64,000 nt of DNA. It comes from Asterias rubens. Taxonomy: Eukaryota; Echinodermata; Asteroidea; Forcipulatida; Asteriidae. The position numbers were made by a program, and so were the translations under genes. A model generated the notes under the pieces. It saw only the letters and a program-made list of their open reading frames with translations, did not search any database and was not told the origin of the DNA. The DNA lies in the NCBI RefSeq assembly GCF_902459465.1, contig NC_047063.1:23729055-23793054 (forward strand). Reading direction: 5' to 3'. Position 1 is the stretch's first letter. Each line of letters starts with the position of its first letter. Positions 22,401-32,359 of the stretch are shown one piece after another.

Positions 22401-22992
22401 CTAATTCAAAGTTAACAAATTATTTTATTGGTTGGGACGTCATGACTGTTCAAAGGCAATGGAGGCAAGTGCCTCAAAACCTGATTGGCCTATGTAATTA
22501 CAGGCCTGAAATAACAGTATTAATAATAATAATAATATGGATTTATAATGCGCACCTCTCCAGAAAACCAATCAAGGCGCCTACACAAAATGAAAGCAAT
22601 TATACAATAGAAAATCAAGAATGAACATTATTTAACTTACACCAGATGAAAGTCAAAGTGAACAAGTGTTTTTAGTTCCCTCATTGTAGGTTGTTATATA
22701 GACCATGTGAACTTTGTTTACAAGTGTGACCTTGTACAATCTTTGAGTATTCTGGCAGGCAAGATACTACACTGGTCCCGTGGAAATTTTTACATTTTGT
22801 GTCATAATTTCAACATAAAACTAAGAGTTATGAAAGTACAAGCTGGTAAAGTTTTGAGATGTGTCCCCTTTCATCAAATCTCCATAAAATATAAGATTTA
22901 ATGTTTTTTTTTCCATTGAGCCATGTAGAAAATCGTGCCTGCCATAAGTCCAGGCTGATGCAGTGGCTCTTTTTGTAAACATGTGATGTAAC

Positions 22993-23322
22993 AGGTCACA
23001 TTGTCTATATGCGCTTTATCACACCTTAGTGCGTATCAAAGCGCTGGGTATTTTTTTCCTGCAAGGTATGTGGAGCTACATTTTGAAGTTAGTATGAGAC
23101 CTATTCCTTTAGTGGTTTACAAGGTGCTGTGGGGCAACATACTGCTGATCGAACTATGATCTTTATGATAAGTGCACTGGGTTCTCTTACTTGCATTAGG
23201 CAACAAATGTGACCAACGAGACCAAAGGAGACAGGTGTCACGACTTGGACTCGAACCCACATTCTGCTGATTAGAAACACAAGAGCTCGAGTTCAGTGCT
23301 CTTAACCACTAGGCCAGTAGAC
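22993..23322 (-). mobile_element. tRNA-derived SINE (Ser-like head, about 330 bp)
   Basis: The head at 23237-23322 reads as a class II tRNA: TGGCCTAGTGGTTAAGAGC (A box), an anticodon arm around GAACTCGAGCTC with CGA, and GGGTTCGAGTCC (B box), ending GTGACA. The body runs to a tail with GCGCTTTGATACGCACTAAG and AAAGCGCATATAGAC. It lies in the NICN1 intron between exons 2 and 3. The open frames at 22442-22624 and 22707-22901 are not genes. Confidence 0.65.
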
Positions 23323-23379
23323 AAATAATTCTGATTGGACCCTTGATTTTAAACTAAAATATACTCTATGCTCTCTTAC

Positions 23380-23458
23380 CGTGGTCACTTTTCGGTTTAC
23401 ATTTTACTTTGACAGAAATAAAAGCTGTGTAGTTGTTTCTGAATCCGATGCTTCCAAG
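23380..23458 (-). CDS. NICN1: nicolin-1, exon 2
   Basis: 79 nt, phase 0 in and phase 1 out, acceptor TGTGTAG and donor GTAAGA. The peptide LGSIGFRNNYTAFISVKVKC matches the conserved F-x-N-x-YTAFLS segment of nicolin-1. Confidence 0.93.
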
Positions 23459-23789
23459 CTACACACATAATAAATAAATAAAAAATATAACAGTAAAATG
23501 TGTTATAAATAATACGTCATGAGAAATTATTTTAAAAAATTACAACAAAAGACCCTGTCTTTTCTTGACTTTACTTTAATTAATTAATGTGCACCATGTA
23601 TGCATGCGTACTCCACTTCACTAGGCATTCTTTGCTTACACACGGTGACACAGCTAGTGCAGAAATTCGGCACTTGCTCTGCAAGCGGAGAACGCAGATG
23701 GCGATTGTAAGCACAGAATTCCGCGGTAAGCAGCCGAGAGCCTAGAAATTGGGCCTGGGGTTGGAGTTGAACCAGATGAGTTGAATTTA

Positions 23790-23860
23790 GGACGAGTAAC
23801 TCGTCCTAACTCGAGATAAGACTAGTCTTGGGTAACTCTCTGTGAAATCCACCCCAATTT
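23790..23860. repeat. family D repeat (TAGGACGAGTTACTCGTCCTA)
   Basis: Contains TTAGGACGAGTAACTCGTCC with a TAACTCTCTGTGAAATC tail. Related copies at 37891-38003, 47155-47226 and 49272-49430. Confidence 0.6.
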
Positions 23861-24011
23861 CAATTCAATTCCGATTCAATTTGTTATGTCTTTAAAACTA
23901 AAATAAACTTTTAAAATACAACATACTACATAGGCCTATATTATGAAAGGGAAAAGTTTCCGTTTGTAAATATGGCGCCACCTATTTTTGTTTTTCATTT
24001 AATATTATCGG

Positions 24012-24339
24012 TGCATTCGTTTAGCTTCCCTGGGTCTTACCCGCGGTGCTTACTCGGGTGAGCCCCTGACAAGAACTAAACAAACGACTACTTACCTCTC
24101 TCGTAGTGACATTGTTACGTTTACCTGTGGCCAGCCCCCAGTGACCCACACAAGCAGGCCACTGGGGGCTGACCTGGCTGGGTGAGCCCCTGGAAATGAC
24201 GTCAAAAGCTGTTCGAACGCACCAGCATGACCGGGGCAGACCCAGGGTAGTTGCGATAACGTAACCCTCCGTAGCAGGAGCAGGAGGGTTACGTTATCGC
24301 AACTAGACCCAGCCCCAGGGAAGCTAATCGAACGCATCC
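24012..24339. mobile_element. foldback element in NICN1 intron 1
   Basis: Left TGCATTCGTTTAGCTTCCCT and right AGGGAAGCTAATCGAACGCA are inverted copies, about 330 bp apart. It contains the short hairpin at 24248-24305. Open frames here are palindrome shadows. Confidence 0.6.
24248..24305. repeat. 58-bp hairpin with GCGATAACGTAACCCTCC arms, copy 1
   Basis: Perfect 23-bp arms (core GCGATAACGTAACCCTCC and its inverse) around a loop of about 12 bases. The same arms recur at 26105-26163 with a different loop, and in decayed form at about 26367-26409. Confidence 0.85.
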
Positions 24340-24380
24340 TAATAATAAAGAAATAGTACCTCAAGTTTCAACAGAACTCA

Positions 24381-24561
24381 GGCCTGATACTTCACGGAGG
24401 CAACGAAGGCGATTGCCTCTGTGTCCCCCGGTCATTGCCTTGGTGCCCTTGAAATGCTACCGTACAAATTTGCAATTTCATCATAGGGTGCCCTTTACCA
24501 AGAAGAAAATGCCTTGGTGCCCTTGCCCTTCCAAAAACGAAGCATACAGCCCCAGCCCTGA
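24381..24561 (+). mobile_element. family E MITE with 7-bp target duplication
   Basis: Bounded by GAACTCA on both sides (24374-24380 and 24562-24568). Begins GGCCTGATACTTCACGGAGG and ends CCCCAGCCCTGA, weakly inverted. Internal words CCTTGGTGCCCTTG and TCATAGGGTGCCCTTTACC are shared with all other family E copies. Confidence 0.65.
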
Positions 24562-24712
24562 GAACTCAATGATTGAGAATGAGATAGTCGGTGAAAAAGT
24601 GGTGGTGGCCATGGTGGCGCCATACCATAGCCCATACGGAAAGTTATTCGATTTTTTAGAAGATTTTAGTTGCATTCTCCATGGTTATCGCAACTTAAAT
24701 CTTTACTTGGTC

Positions 24713-24834
24713 ACTTTCCGTATGGCGCCACCACTTTTTCACTCATTTTTACAAAAAGGGATATATCAATCAGGTAAATTAGATACTATATTATTTTATT
24801 TCGAATGAAAAAGTGGGGGCGCCATACGGAAACT
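24713..24834. mobile_element. palindromic MITE (ACTTTCCGTATGGCGCCACC), copy 1
   Basis: Arms ACTTTCCGTATGGCGCCACC and its inverse, with an interior AAAAAGGGATATATCAATCA shared with the copy at 57982-58104. A partial arm lies at 24590-24665. Confidence 0.75.
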
Positions 24835-24926
24835 TTTCCCAGTTCTGAATTTGAGCAAATAAATGGGGCGAATATAGTTATGATAAATATATGGGGCGAA
24901 ACGACAACTGCAATAACAAATCTCAC

Positions 24927-25061
24927 GTTAAACAATGCGACACTCTGAAGTGTGACGTCGACAACCACAACCCCGCTACCGAAGCTATCCTTTTGGTCAT
25001 TTATCCTTATTTCTAAAGGTTTTTTAACCACACAATTAATTTCTGATAAGTTCTCGTTCAT
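24927..25061 (-). CDS. NICN1: nicolin-1 (NICN1), exon 1 and gene overview
   Basis: First coding exon, 45 codons. Nicolin-1 co-purifies with the neuronal tubulin polyglutamylase complex, which adds glutamate chains to tubulin tails on axonemal and neuronal microtubules; its own role is poorly defined. Exons on the minus strand are 24927-25061, 23380-23458, 22300-22400, 21334-21447, 20566-20658 and 20020-20127, together 210 residues against about 213 for human nicolin-1; the last dozen residues are not placed. The exon encodes MNENLSEINCVVKKPLEIRI and then VVVVDVTLQSVALFN, matching the VLVIDVTFPSV segment of the family. Start: a second ATG seven codons upstream (25082) is open, but the 25061 start gives the family length. 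Donor GTGAGA. Start codon lies 593 bp from that of the divergent PIERCE gene. No catalytic motif is expected. Confidence 0.92.
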
Positions 25062-25471
25062 GGTGCTAAAATAAAGATACAAAAATGATGTGTCAAAAAA
25101 GAAATGTCAAAAAGTCCGCCATTTGCATTTTTGTTTGACAGCTAGCCGCGTGCGTTGTTGATGATGCGAGTATTTTGTTTTCTTCCACAAAGACAAAGTT
25201 TAATACTTATATAGTAAAAATTAATTAGTTCATCATTGATTATTAAACATTGAAATATTTATTAACTTGTAAAGAAATCTTTTTCAATTCAATACTTCAT
25301 TTAATAGAGAGGACTTTTGGCATACACATTGACAAATTCTATTGGTTGAATCTTTACACGGACCACATCTACAATTCGCTATTCACTGCCCTTAGGTCAA
25401 AGTTCAAAAACATTGGAATTGAATAGCAGGTATACATTACACTGTTTACCCGTACGAGCCAGTTGGAATTG

Positions 25472-25479
25472 TGACGTCA
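25472..25479. promoter_or_regulatory. CRE (TGACGTCA)
   Basis: Perfect palindromic CREB/ATF site in the shared promoter, 17 bp from the X-box-like site. Confidence 0.55.
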
Positions 25480-25495
25480 TGTCTTCCCCGGCCAA

Positions 25496-25509
25496 CCCTC
25501 CATGGCAAC
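25496..25509 (-). promoter_or_regulatory. RFX X-box-like site
   Basis: Reads GTTGCC-AT-GGAGGG on the minus strand: one perfect X-box half (GTTGCC), a 2-bp spacer, and a second half matching only in part. It is 146 bp upstream of the PIERCE start codon, the usual range for X-boxes of ciliary genes. Confidence 0.5.
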
Positions 25510-25654
25510 AACGATAAACATTGCCAAAACTCGTGAGATCGGAAATTTTCGGAAAGTGAAAAGCAAAATTATAGCCGCCGCGCAACAACACCGGTCGACA
25601 TCAACAGATTGTTGAAGTTAAAATTACAAAGAAATTTCAAGATAAATTACAGAA

Positions 25655-25693
25655 ATGGCAGCAGCAGACAATAGACTGACTCTTCCAGAAGAG
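25655..25693 (+). CDS. PIERCE-family microtubule inner protein, exon 1
   Basis: 13 codons (MAAADNRLTLPEE), ATG in an AGAAATGG context, phase 0 donor GTATGG. No upstream in-frame ATG before the promoter sites. The short Ala-rich start is like that of family members. Confidence 0.75.
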
Positions 25694-26104
25694 GTATGGC
25701 TAAATTTATTATCAAGTATTTCATTCTTGGTTTGCCTTTTCTTACTTGTTTTGTGTTGTGTTTTCGAAATTTTGAAAGATTTCTGTATCCTGCCACCATG
25801 ATTTTTAACTCATTTTCACCTGAAGGAAAATCTCATCGGACTAACTTTTAGTCTAGATTTTAAAGATTGAAATTGAAGCATCTGTTTTAAAAATTTTAGA
25901 ATTAGTTTGGTTAGAATTAATAATAAGACTAGAGAGTGAACACAATTAAAGTTAACTTGAAAATTAAACACTTAAAATTTTAAGTTAAGTTTATGGATCC
26001 TTTAACAATTTTAAAAGTTTAAATAATGTACAATTTTCAATTATGAATAAAAAAGTATTAGCAGGAAACTGAAATGTTTCTGAAAGTTAGCCTTACAAAC
26101 AGTA

Positions 26105-26163
26105 TAGTTGCGATAACGTAACCCTCCTTCCGACGTCGACAGGAGGGTTACATTATCGCAACT
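26105..26163. repeat. 58-bp hairpin with GCGATAACGTAACCCTCC arms, copy 2
   Basis: Same arms as 24248-24305, with one mismatch in the right arm (CG to CA, as CpG decay would give) and an unrelated loop of about 14 bases. In intron 1 of the PIERCE gene. Confidence 0.85.
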
Positions 26164-26624
26164 CACATAGGCCCGTATGGGTTGTATGCTAGTATTACAA
26201 AACTTATGCCCGGTTCTGATCAGTATTTACTACTTCCTTGGGAATATGTAGCGATTTGCTATCAATATCTACTTTCGCACTGATTAAATGGATTGTAAAT
26301 AAAAGAGTTGATTGACTCTGCTGAGTACATGTCAACTTATTTGCGACAACTGTAGTGTATCGTATATGTAACACTCTTCGGTGGGAGGAGGATTACGATT
26401 ATCGCAACTTATGTCACATTGTTTAATTTTTTGAGTGAATTGTTTTGTTTGCAAATTTGTGCTGAAAGTTCCGTAGAATTGAATAAGTTGCATTCAGTCA
26501 GGTTTCATAAAAATTTAATCATTTTAATGTTCCTATTCTTCTACAGGCATTCAAATGTTGATGTTAATATAATAATGTGATGACTATTCTCTTTAATTAT
26601 TGACTCTTATTTATTTGTCACCAG

Positions 26625-26760
26625 ATGCAGAATCCACTTGTTGAGGGAACGAACCAATTGCCAGACCCAACACAGACAGCACCTGCTGTGAGGCCACAGA
26701 ATGAGAACACATCGGACTATTACCACACCAAGAACATTCCTGACAGATTTGAGCACCCAG
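26625..26760 (+). CDS. PIERCE-family microtubule inner protein, exon 2 and gene overview
   Basis: Exons 25655-25693, 26625-26760, 27645-27778 and 28511-28579 join in phase (0, 1, 0) into 125 residues, close to the family's usual 125-136. The protein matches PIERCE1/PIERCE2 (C9orf116/C15orf65, DUF4490): a TSDYY motif and a DRFEHP in this exon, then YRTTNMTYGNKKPTVHTMPT in exon 3, then GTCGMYRNEGLNT at the end. These proteins bind the luminal face of doublet microtubules in motile cilia and flagella and link the wall to outer dynein arm docking; loss impairs cilia and left-right asymmetry in vertebrates. Whether this is the orthologue of one or ancestral to both cannot be told here. Neighbour: NICN1 starts head to head. 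The open frames overlapping it on the minus strand are shadows. Confidence 0.9.
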
Positions 26761-27644
26761 GTGAGGCTGTGAAAGCAGGGATAAAAGCAACAAGACACTT
26801 CTACTAATAGTGTACAAGTTACAAATATTGACTGCTTCGAGTGCTACGGTTAAAACTACGACCCCTAATGTGATACTGCTGGAGCATTCTGTTTTGGAAA
26901 ATGGAACAGTCCAGGGATCACCAAGGGAGTCAGACTTTTAACAACATAGCCCTCAAAGCAGTCAATATTTGTTTTATCTCACCCCAACAGACTATTCATC
27001 ATCCCCGTAAACATAACGTTCGGATGTGTAGTTCGGATACACATATGCACAACTGATTGGGTTGGGTTCGAGGTGGGTAAACAAGATGTATGCGTACTAC
27101 TGCGTGCACCATGTGATAGTATTCGGACTATCACATGGCAAACGACGATCACACAGCCCCCGCGTTTCTATTAAACTAAGACATATCATGTGCTGCGCTC
27201 TAAACCAATGAAAAGGCAGAATGTTTGTAAGGGGTGTTAAATTAGAGATACGTGTGTTGTTAATCTTGTTGGTGAAGGTTTGGGATTAACTTAAAACCTC
27301 TTTCCCACTGTATGTCTGTAGCCAGCCACTGTCTTTTCTACAGGTATTTTCATGATAAATGTGCCACCATTGTGTTCGACCTAGTTCCTCCTATCAGTAT
27401 CAGCAGGGACCATATAAAGCTGTTTACCCTTAAGCAAATTTGTGTGCTTACTGTAGCAGAAAAACATGCATGCTAAGCATAAATGTATTCCACCATGATA
27501 AGAGAAGGTAAAGTGCCGACAGGTTAATCGGGAGGTCGTTGCTTCAAATCCTGCTCTAGGACATTTGTCTTCGTTCAGCTCATTACAATTTTTGTTTGGC
27601 AATTGTTCTAAATTCTCTCTATTTTGTTTGTTTCTCCTTCACAG

Positions 27645-27778
27645 AGTGCTTTGAAGGGTATGAGAGCAAGCCACAGAACCCTATGTACAGAACGACCAAC
27701 ATGACCTATGGAAATAAGAAACCTACAGTACACACCATGCCCACCACCTTCAGAGCAAGGTCGCAAAAATTCTCAGTG
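27645..27778 (+). CDS. PIERCE-family protein, exon 3
   Basis: 134 nt, acceptor CTCCTTCACAG, donor GTAAGT, phase 1 in and 0 out. Encodes the conserved heart of the family: YESKPQNPMYRTTNMTYGNK and then the PTVHTMPTTF segment. A tRNA-like B-box remnant (GCTTCAAATCC, about 27541) lies in the preceding intron. Confidence 0.93.
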
Positions 27779-28510
27779 GTAAGTTCTGGGGAAAAAAAAG
27801 ATTTAATTGTGACTTTTTTACCCAGTTCACTGCGGGATTGAAGAAAAACCTTTTCCTGTTACCCATGCGGGAGTATTTTCAGTCGACAGGCAACTTTTTT
27901 TCTAGCCATTCTTCCTCCTGAAGAGAATCAGAGCATACTGATTAAAATTGTGTGTTGTCAACCACCTGCTCTTTTAAGAGCCACTACTCAAAAGAGATTT
28001 ACACTTGGTGCTACTCAGACCATGCAAAGTTTCAAACTTACTCATTTATAATTTGTTTTGTCAATGATACTCTGTTGGGACACCCACATACAATGCATTG
28101 ACATTTGCACTTACGATCACAATTCCCCGCTTATTTGCAAGCGCCAAATTTCTGCGCTAGCCTTATAAGGGTAAAATGCCTAGCAATGTGGAGTACGCAC
28201 AAGATTCGCCGCTAACCCTTGAAATACGCTTGCTGTAAGCACATAATTCCCTGCTTCCGTAAGCGCCGGTTCTGTGCTAAACGGTTAGCAGAGCAATGAA
28301 ATTGGGCCCTGTGAGCACATAATTTCATGGTAAACATGAATTTGGGCCCTGGTCTTCTTTAGGCACAGATCCGTTGTTTGTTTGCTGTTCCTTTTGACTG
28401 GGGCCACCAGCTGTAAGAAATCACTGTTGACCAACCCAGTTGATAGACCACCATAAACTTAAGAAACTAACGAAGCTATTTTCTCTCTTTTATTTTATTA
28501 TCTTGTACAG

Positions 28511-28579
28511 CATCTTGGTACATGTGGCATGTATCGCAATGAAGGTCTAAACACAGCTCTGGATGAAAACAAGGTCTGA
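28511..28579 (+). CDS. PIERCE-family protein, exon 4
   Basis: 23 codons including the stop, acceptor CTTGTACAG. The peptide HLGTCGMYRNEGLNTALDEN then KV and TGA is the family's G-MYRN-LNT end; it stops shorter than vertebrate PIERCE1, which has a further tail. The open frame at 28563-28805 overlaps it in another frame and is not supported. Confidence 0.92.
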   Translation, partial: HLGTCGMYRNEGLNTALDENKV

Positions 28580-30546
28580 TGACGAAGAGGCGACCAACCA
28601 GCGTAATTTTTTAATTGGTCTGAACGCCGTGTTTCAGCCATACTCAGCAGGCACATGTGTACACTACCAAAAAGGCCAGCATTATAGCTTGAGAATTGTT
28701 GACTGCCAAGAAAGTAAGGTTCCATCTTTCTGGTCATCTCTCGCTGAATTAGATTGTGAATTAAGATACCTACTAGCTGAATCACTCGCAAGGAGAATTG
28801 GATGATGTCATATTACTCATAATTATACAGTTATTAACCCTAGCCGCGCCACAGGTCAATTTAATCAGAAAAACTCCTCAGAATTCTTTACGAAGAAACG
28901 TGAGTATTCTGAAGCTTCTGGTTCAATCACACCGTGATCAGAGACAAACAAGTATCAGAATGCTTCGAGATTAACTCTGTACCCACTTTAACATTTTCGA
29001 ATCGCTTATTGGCAGGGCCGATTAAATCACTCATATTTACATCGATTTTTCAACACACCAGGAAAGTTGATCCCGACTGAAGGCTCAATCAAGTTCAGAG
29101 CTCCAAACTAACATCTTGAAGCAATACTTTTAGTGACTAAGACCCAATTTCATGGAGCTGTTGAAGCAGAAAATATTGCTGAAATTTATTTTGCTAAGCA
29201 AAAACAAGCAAGGTACCAGTCACATGGTACTTGTGACATGGTATTTTGGTTAAGCAGCCGAATTGGGCCCCTGCAGAGTCGGACAACTAAAATGTAAATT
29301 TAAGCGGCTTTTTTTAAAATGATGAACATGTGCAGTCGTTCCAGACATACATTGTTTGCTGAGTTTGGTTTGAACGAATTGTAAATTACCTGTATGTAAA
29401 TAGCGAATAACAAATTCTTTTACTTCTTTATTAAACTGTTTGTAAATATGTTGACAATGTTGTTTTTTACCACTAAATGCAATGGGTTTCTTGTTTTTTG
29501 TTTTTTTATCATTTAATTGTATCCACCATTTTCAGAATAATGTAACAAAAATTGCAATAAAATTATCCGTCCATTCTGTGAACTGAAAACCTGCACCTTT
29601 TGAAATTTAACTCTGTTTTTTTTTTTAAACGAACATATTTGTAACTTATTGGCAATTTCCGATAATTTCCCAAGTTTTGTGTCAATTTGCTTCAAATGAT
29701 AATAGTAAAGCTTGACTTATCATTATTGTTAGAAGTGGAATGTTTAAATTACCTTTTTTATTATATAATGAAATGCTACTTTTCTTCCATAATTGTCAAT
29801 AAATGCAATGATTTATCAACTGGAACGAACTCATATCTTATAATTTTGTCGTCTGCTTAAGAGACATTTTGTTGTTCTAACATAAATCGAAAGCTTTCTC
29901 TATAAACCCCTTTGTATACATCACAAGGTCCAACAGCACCCTCATAGAAGGTCTAAGAGTTTTGCGTGGTTTATCCTACATGATAAGTACATAGCAGGGG
30001 GAGTCCCCCTCCCCAACCGGACCCAAATACGTGTATCAGGGATGAGATTGTTCAGACTTTTGGCTGAATTCAGACTTTATGTCAGCCTGGAGAAGGAAAT
30101 CAGACAATAACTTTTTCCACAAATAAAGAAATCCTGCTCATTGGTCTACTTCTCTAGTGCTTTGGATACTGTTTCCAAAAAGCTTCTTTGAATCTATACA
30201 CGAAGGTAGAAATGGCATCATTTCAATATACCTTTGAATTTGTATCCTAGTTTCAGACCTTTTCATTAGTAATGACTCTCACCCCTGATGTATACGGCTA
30301 TGCAGCATCTAGAGGTCAAAGGAAGACCTTTTTCATTGGCTAAGAGTTTGGCGTTCTATACCCTGCATAATAAGTAGTAGGGGGAGCCCCCCCCCCCACC
30401 TGAAACAATATTTGTCAATGCTCTTATTGATACACTCTTCACCTGACCCCTAACCCTCACCCCAAGCCCCTAAAAATGTTCTGCCAAGCACACATTAGCA
30501 GATACTGTACAGTCACATACTACATGAGAAATTGTACTTTGTGCGG
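28580..30546. other. 3' flank of the PIERCE gene
   Basis: Probable 3' UTR with AATAAA at 29556-29561 and 29798-29803. A family C repeat lies at 29141-29270. An imperfect direct repeat of about 100 bp (AGGTCTAAGAGTTTTGCGTG near 29950; related words near 30340, both followed by GGGGGAG) lies at 29915-30010 and 30290-30400. No gene recognised. Confidence 0.5.
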
Positions 30547-30883
30547 TTAAAGGGAAGGTACATGTTTGGTAATCAGTCAAAACAAATACTGTATAGCTTA
30601 AAAACTGACTTGGTAACGAGCATTGGAGAGCTGTTGATAGTATAAAACTTTGTGAAAAACAGCCCCCTCCGAAGAAGCAAAGATTTTGAAATAGGGGTAA
30701 TTTCTCACTAAAATAACAAAAGACTTGAGTCTTTTATTCCTATCTGAAAGCACACATCATTTTCTCCTAACTCCGATGACTGATTGAGCTCAAATGTTCA
30801 CATGTTTGTTATTTTATGCATGTTTTAAGATACACCAAGTGAGAACACTGGTCTTTAACAGTTATCAATAGTGTACCTTCCCT
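30547..30883 (+). mobile_element. TTAA MITE family 1, copy i (core type ii)
   Basis: TTAA-AGGGAAGGTACATGTTTGG to GTGTACCTTCCCT. It abuts copy j directly with no TTAA between. Core AAAGACTTGAGTCTTTT. Confidence 0.85.
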
Positions 30884-31257
30884 AGGGAAGGTACACGTTT
30901 TCTAATTGTCAAAGACCAGTCTTCTCACTTAGTGTATCCCCTCATAACCATAAAATAACAAACATGTGAAAATTTGGGCTCAATCGGTCATCAAAGCTGC
31001 GAGAAAATAATGAAAGAAAAAACACCCTGGTTGGACAAAGTTGTGTGCTTTCAGATTAGAATGAAAGACTTCTAGCTAAAAGTCTTTTATTAGTTTATGG
31101 AGAAATTACCTTTTTTTCTCAAAAACTACGTTACTTCAGAGGGAGTCGTTTCCCACAATGTTTTAAGCTATCAACAGCTCTCCAATGCTTGTTACCAAGT
31201 CAGTTTTTAAGTTAATATTTGTTTTGAGTAATTACCAAACGTGTACCTTCCCTTTAA
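30884..31257 (-). mobile_element. TTAA MITE family 1, copy j (core type ii)
   Basis: AGGGAAGGTACACGTTTTC at the junction with copy i, to GTGTACCTTCCCT-TTAA. Opposite interior orientation to copy i, so the two form a large inverted pair. Confidence 0.85.
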
Positions 31258-31607
31258 GCATGTCATATGACATTAGGGCCCATTCGAGACTAGAGGTGGG
31301 ACGGGAGTTGTAACTCAAACCTGAATATTCATTCAGAGACAATGATACTGGAGGCTACAAAGTTACAAGTTAAATTAACAACGCCGCACCTTATTTATTT
31401 TATAGAGTTACAAATGTTTTGGACATTTTGATAATAAGTAGTTATGACAATTATGTTTTAAGACATGGGAATAAATAATGACTTTTGATTATCATTTCAG
31501 GAAAGGACTATTTTACAATCTGAACAGAATCACAATGAACAGAATTTATAAATACATGTACACCAACATGAACCACCCCAATATTATTCATAGGCAATTT
31601 AATCTTC
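31258..31607. other. intergenic, nothing recognised
   Basis: About 350 bp between MITEs with no gene, hairpin or family word that I can identify. Confidence 0.4.
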
Positions 31608-31988
31608 TTAAAGACACTGGACACTATTGGTAATTGTCAAAGACTAGCCTTCACAGTTGGTGTATCTCAACATATGCATAAAATAACAAACCTGTGAAAA
31701 TTTGAGCTCAATCGGTCATCGAACTTGCGAGATAATAATGAAAGAAAAAAACACCCTTGTCACACGTAGTTGTGTGCGTTTAGATGGTTGATTTCGAGAC
31801 CTTAACTTGAGGTCTCGAAATCAAGTTCGTGGAAAATTACTTCTTTCTCGAAAACTACGGCACTTCAGAGAGGGAGCCGTTTCTCACAATGTTTTAGACC
31901 ATCAACCTCTCCCCATTACTCGTCACCAAGAAAGGTTCTACGCTAATAATTATTTTGAGTAATTACCAATAGTGTCCACTGCCTTTAA
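31608..31988 (-). mobile_element. TTAA MITE family 1, copy k (core type i)
   Basis: TTAA-AGACACTGGACACTATTGG to GTCCACTGCCT-TTAA; shares its right TTAA with copy l. Confidence 0.88.
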
Positions 31989-32359
31989 AGGTACTGGGCA
32001 GATCCATTTGGTAATAGTCAAAGAAAGACCAGTATTCTCACTTGGTGTATCCCAACACATGCATAAATTACCAAATCTTTGAAAATTGAGTCAATTGGTC
32101 ATCAAAGTTGCAAGAAAATATTAAAGGGAAAACAGCCATGTTGCACGTGTGCTTTCAGATGCCTGAGAAAGGCTTCAGGTCTGAAGTCTCTCGCAGGTTT
32201 AAATATTTTAGTGAGAAATAACCTCTTTCTTAAAAATAACGTTATGTGAGTTGTTTCTCACAATGTTTTAGGCTATAAATAGCTCTCCGTTGGTTTTTAC
32301 AAGTAAATTTTTATGCTAGTATATTTTGAGTAATTACTAAGCGTGTTAAGTGCCTTTAA
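31985..32359 (-). mobile_element. TTAA MITE family 1, copy l (core type iii)
   Basis: TTAA-AGGTACTGGGCAG to TTAAGTGCCT-TTAA, core GGCTTCAGGTCTGAAGTC. More diverged than copy k. Confidence 0.75.

Larger units (their letters stand above)
25062..25654. promoter_or_regulatory. shared head-to-head promoter of NICN1 and the PIERCE gene
   Basis: The 593 bp between the divergent start codons. Both products belong to ciliary microtubules. The half nearer PIERCE has, within 80 bp, a forkhead-type TGTTTAC (25443-25449), a perfect CRE TGACGTCA (25472-25479), an RFX X-box-like CCCTCC-AT-GGCAAC (25496-25509) and ATAAACA (25514-25520). RFX and FOXJ1 are the known master regulators of motile-cilium genes. 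Sites are seen; their use is inference. Confidence 0.6.

Noticed and set aside
22169..23322. Possible functional tRNA-Leu and tRNA-Ser genes
   Set aside because: The acceptor stems are broken or shortened, and both continue into a SINE body; neither would fold as a full tRNA.
28563..28805. 80-codon frame overlapping the PIERCE stop codon
   Set aside because: Different frame from the well-supported final PIERCE exon and no recognisable motif.
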